A stretch of DNA of 8,706 nucleotides. It comes from Spirochaetaceae bacterium. GTDB taxonomy: Bacteria > Spirochaetota > Spirochaetia > DSM-27196 > SLST01. This document shows, piece after piece, positions 6,610-8,706 of the stretch. Each line of letters begins with the position of its first letter. Positions within the stretch are counted from its first letter, which is position 1. The notes under the pieces are model-generated. The model was not told where the DNA came from and searched no databases. It was given only the letters and a program-made list of their open reading frames with translations. A program made the position numbers and the translations under genes. The stretch spans positions 1 through 8,706 of the forward strand of contig SKVA01000139.1 in assembly GCA_007129695.1 (NCBI GenBank). The letters run 5' to 3'.

Positions 6610-7518
6610 GTGACGGGTGAAGTAGTCGCGCGCGGGACGCGGTTCCCGCTCCGCGCGACCGGACGCGTCTATTCCACGCACGACCGCGCGATCAACGTCG
6701 CCGTCGACGGTCGAGACGACCTGACGGCGCTGATCATCGACCCCGCGGACATGACGGTCGCGTCGCTCTGCATCCGACCGACCACGGCGTGCCGCAGCGG
6801 CATTCTGCCGTCGGTCGCGCGTGGCGAGTCGGTCAGCATCGGCGCGACCAGGATCCAGATCGGCAACGCTCCGATCGACCTGACCGGAACTCCGCCGTCG
6901 CCGTTCACCGGCGAGATCGCTCGCGCAGGAGCAGTCGTCGCTCGTCGGATCTCTGCGACGCTTCCGGCTCTGCTGTCGGCGATCGCGGCCGAGGGCGCCG
7001 GCGCGGGATTCACGCCGATCGCCGCGGCGATTGCGAGGACCGATGCGTTCGCAAAGCCGCTATCGGACGGGGGCCCGTTCGCCGCGGCCGCGTGGGACGC
7101 GCTCGGTCAGGCAGGTCGCCCGTGCCGTGCGGTGCCGGCCGGGCTCATCGGACTCGGCGAAGGATTCACGCCGTCGGGCGACGACTTTGTCGTCGGCTTC
7201 CTGGCGACGCGACGACTGCTGGGCGCGGACGGCCCCGGTGCGGATAGCGCGTCCAATGCGGCCACCGTCCGCGACCGTCTGAGCACGACGACGCGGCCAG
7301 GAGCGTCGCTGCTGCTGCACGCGATCGACGGGTGCTTCCCGACGTACCTGTGCACGTTCGCGGCGTCGTTCGCCGAGCTACTCGCTGAGTCGGAGGCCGA
7401 AGCATCCGGCATCGCGACGCGAGTCCGGGGGATCGTAGCCGCGGCCGCGACCCACGGCGCCAGTTCAGGACTCGACGCGCTCACGGGGTTCGCGTACGCA
7501 CTGATGACGGAGCTGTAG
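6610..7518 (+). CDS. DUF2877 protein (AllH/YlbF-like, putative carbamoyltransferase subunit)
   Basis: The 302-residue protein carries the DUF2877 hallmark GLGEGFTPSGDDFVVGFLA at 181-199 and the C-terminal HGASSGLDALTGFAYAL at 282-298. A conserved central part, including STTTRPGASLLLHAIDGCFPTYL, links the two. In E. coli the homologue YlbF (AllH) works with FdrA (AllF) and YlbE (AllG) as the oxamate carbamoyltransferase of anaerobic allantoin degradation; a paralogous set lies in the yah locus. The adjacent fdrA supports the same kind of complex here, although the carbamoyl compound need not be oxamate. Translation starts at GTG 6610, with GGGGGA (6601-6606) 3 bases upstream. That site directly follows the terminator U-run, so the gene sits behind a termination point. 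The protein is soluble and probably cytoplasmic, with no signal peptide. The family call is strong; the reaction is inferred from context. Confidence 0.9.
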   Translation: MTGEVVARGTRFPLRATGRVYSTHDRAINVAVDGRDDLTALIIDPADMTVASLCIRPTTACRSGILPSVARGESVSIGATRIQIGNAPIDLTGTPPSPFTGEIARAGAVVARRISATLPALLSAIAAEGAGAGFTPIAAAIARTDAFAKPLSDGGPFAAAAWDALGQAGRPCRAVPAGLIGLGEGFTPSGDDFVVGFLATRRLLGADGPGADSASNAATVRDRLSTTTRPGASLLLHAIDGCFPTYLCTFAASFAELLAESEAEASGIATRVRGIVAAAATHGASSGLDALTGFAYALMTEL

Positions 7519-7549
7519 GCGCGGACCGGACGTCAGTAGCGAAGCCGAC

Positions 7550-7584
7550 TTGACAACTCCAGATTCCCGGTTCATCGTTGAACC
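7550..7584 (+). promoter_or_regulatory. Perfect -35-like box and inverted repeat upstream of fdrA
   Basis: TTGACA at 7550-7555 is an exact -35 consensus, but the best -10 candidate at the right distance, CATCGT (7573-7578, 17-base spacer), matches only 3 of 6. The inverted repeat GGTTCA (7569-7574), spacer TCGT, TGAACC (7579-7584) covers that position and ends 5 bases before the fdrA Shine-Dalgarno. This could be a promoter with an operator, or an mRNA hairpin tuning fdrA translation. The 81-base gap also allows plain co-transcription with the DUF2877 gene. Confidence 0.35.
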
Positions 7585-7599
7585 CTTCGAGGGGGGATA

Positions 7600-8706
7600 A
7601 TGAAACGAGTCATCGTCCGCAAGGACGCCTACTACGACTCAGTCTTTCTGATGCTGATCAGCACCGACGTCAAGAAGCTTCCCGGTATCGACGAGGCCGT
7701 GGTCGCGATGGGCACCGAGATGAACCGCGACCTCATCGCGGGGATGGGACTGTCGAACGACGACATCGCGGGTGCGACTGCGAACGACCTGATCATCGCG
7801 GTCGACGCGACCGACGATGAGGCCGCCGACGCCGCGGGCGCAAAGGTCGACGAGCTCCTTCAGAAGAAGTCGCGCGGCGACGGCGGCACCGGCTACCGCC
7901 CCGGAAGCTTCGCGGGCGCGCTTCAGGCGGCCCCCGACGCGAACCTCGCGATCGTGTCGCTACCGGGACAGTTCGCCGCGCGCGAAGCGCGAAAGGCACT
8001 GACCGCCGGACTGCACGTGATGCTCTTCAGCGACAACGTATCGGTCGACCAGGAGGTGTCGCTCAAGAAGCTCGCGGTGCAGAAGGGACTCCTGATGATG
8101 GGCCCCGATTGTGGCACCGCGATCATCAACGGCGCGCCGATCTGCTTCGCGAACGTCGTACCGCGCGGACCGATCGGGATCGTCGCCGCATCGGGCACGG
8201 GGCTCCAGGAGGTCAGCTGCGCGATCGCGAAGGCCGGTAGCGGCGTAAGCCAGGCGCTCGGGACCGGGGGCCGCGACATCAAAGAGGAGGCGGTCGGCGG
8301 GTTGATGATGCTCCAGTGCATCGCCGCGCTCGGATCCGACCCCGCGACCGACGTCATCGTCGTCGTGTCGAAGCCGCCGAAGGCGTCGCTGACGCCGCGG
8401 GTGATCGACGCGCTCAACGCAACGGGTAAGCCCGCTGTCGTCCACTTCGTCGGCACGAAGGCCGCCGCGGACGACGGGAGGATTCGCTACGCGGGCAACC
8501 TCACCGACGCGGCGCGGATCGCGGTTGCGATCGCGACCGGTGGTTCAAGCGCCGCGGGCGGGGTCAACGCCAGGGGTGCTGCTTCCACGGCCGGCGACTT
8601 CGACGCCCCGACGGCACAGATAGACGCGATCGTCGAGCGCGAGCGCGCTGGTATAGCGGCCGGACAGAAGTACCTGCGCGGACTCTTTGTCGGCGGTACG
8701 CTGACC
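7600..8706 (+). CDS. fdrA: FdrA (AllF-like acyl-CoA synthetase family carbamoyltransferase subunit), 3'-truncated by window edge
   Basis: The frame is open from ATG 7600 to the last base, giving 369 residues; FdrA proteins are usually a little over 500 residues, so the C-terminal third lies outside. The start follows AGGGGGG (7590-7596). The N-terminal domain MKRVIVRKDAYYDSVFLMLIST is typical of FdrA. The central part resembles the succinyl-CoA synthetase alpha subunit: LMMGPDCGT (165-173), GIVAASGTGLQEV (193-205) and the glycine-rich GTGGRDI (221-227). The last is the FdrA signature and stands in place of the phospho-histidine loop of true acyl-CoA synthetases. In E. coli this protein (AllF) joins AllG (DUF1116) and AllH (DUF2877) to transfer a carbamoyl group from a carbamoylated product to phosphate, giving carbamoyl phosphate for ATP synthesis by carbamate kinase. 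DUF2877 just upstream supports this. The carbamoyl donor here is not known. The missing partner genes would be expected downstream. Confidence 0.93.
   Translation, partial: MKRVIVRKDAYYDSVFLMLISTDVKKLPGIDEAVVAMGTEMNRDLIAGMGLSNDDIAGATANDLIIAVDATDDEAADAAGAKVDELLQKKSRGDGGTGYRPGSFAGALQAAPDANLAIVSLPGQFAAREARKALTAGLHVMLFSDNVSVDQEVSLKKLAVQKGLLMMGPDCGTAIINGAPICFANVVPRGPIGIVAASGTGLQEVSCAIAKAGSGVSQALGTGGRDIKEEAVGGLMMLQCIAALGSDPATDVIVVVSKPPKASLTPRVIDALNATGKPAVVHFVGTKAAADDGRIRYAGNLTDAARIAVAIATGGSSAAGGVNARGAASTAGDFDAPTAQIDAIVERERAGIAAGQKYLRGLFVGGTLT

Overview
This is a GC-rich bacterial chromosomal segment with tightly packed genes, short gaps (9 to 94 bases) and clear Shine-Dalgarno sequences. There are no tRNA or rRNA genes, insertion sequences, CRISPR arrays or gene-free stretches over 300 bases. 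I cannot name the lineage from the sequence alone.

Layout, left to right. (1) The 3' part of a plus-strand AAA+ ATPase with a DUF4143 domain enters from the left edge and ends at 958. (2) Convergent to it, on the minus strand (985-3072), lies a 695-residue fusion of a Gfo/Idh/MocA-type oxidoreductase with a C-terminal GNAT acetyltransferase. (3) An 83-base divergent control region holds a Shine-Dalgarno site for each direction and a perfect 7-bp inverted repeat. (4) A two-gene plus-strand unit follows: a zinc-site 'core MetE' (cobalamin-independent methionine synthase catalytic domain) homologue and, 9 bases later, a second Gfo/Idh/MocA oxidoreductase. (5) Immediately after it is a good sigma70-type promoter and an NCS2 nucleobase permease of the uracil type. 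(6) A strong hairpin terminator lies in the 94-base gap after the permease and abuts the Shine-Dalgarno of the next gene. It is preceded by a partial duplicate that creates alternative pairings like those of an attenuator. (7) A DUF2877 (AllH/YlbF-like) gene and the first 369 codons of fdrA (AllF-like) run off the right edge.

How the genes may work together. DUF2877 and FdrA are recognised partners: with a DUF1116 protein they form the AllFGH oxamate carbamoyltransferase of E. coli allantoin degradation, and carbamate kinase usually lies nearby. With a nucleobase permease just upstream, the right half looks like a route that imports a purine, pyrimidine or ureide-like compound and recovers its carbamoyl group. 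The left half (two Gfo/Idh proteins with non-standard active-site motifs, one fused to an acetyltransferase, plus a core-MetE homologue with Lys at the proton-donor His position) has no obvious role in the known allantoin pathway. It may act on a modified or methylated version of the imported compound, or be an unrelated neighbour. The linkage is inference; DUF1116 and carbamate kinase genes, if present, would lie beyond the right edge.
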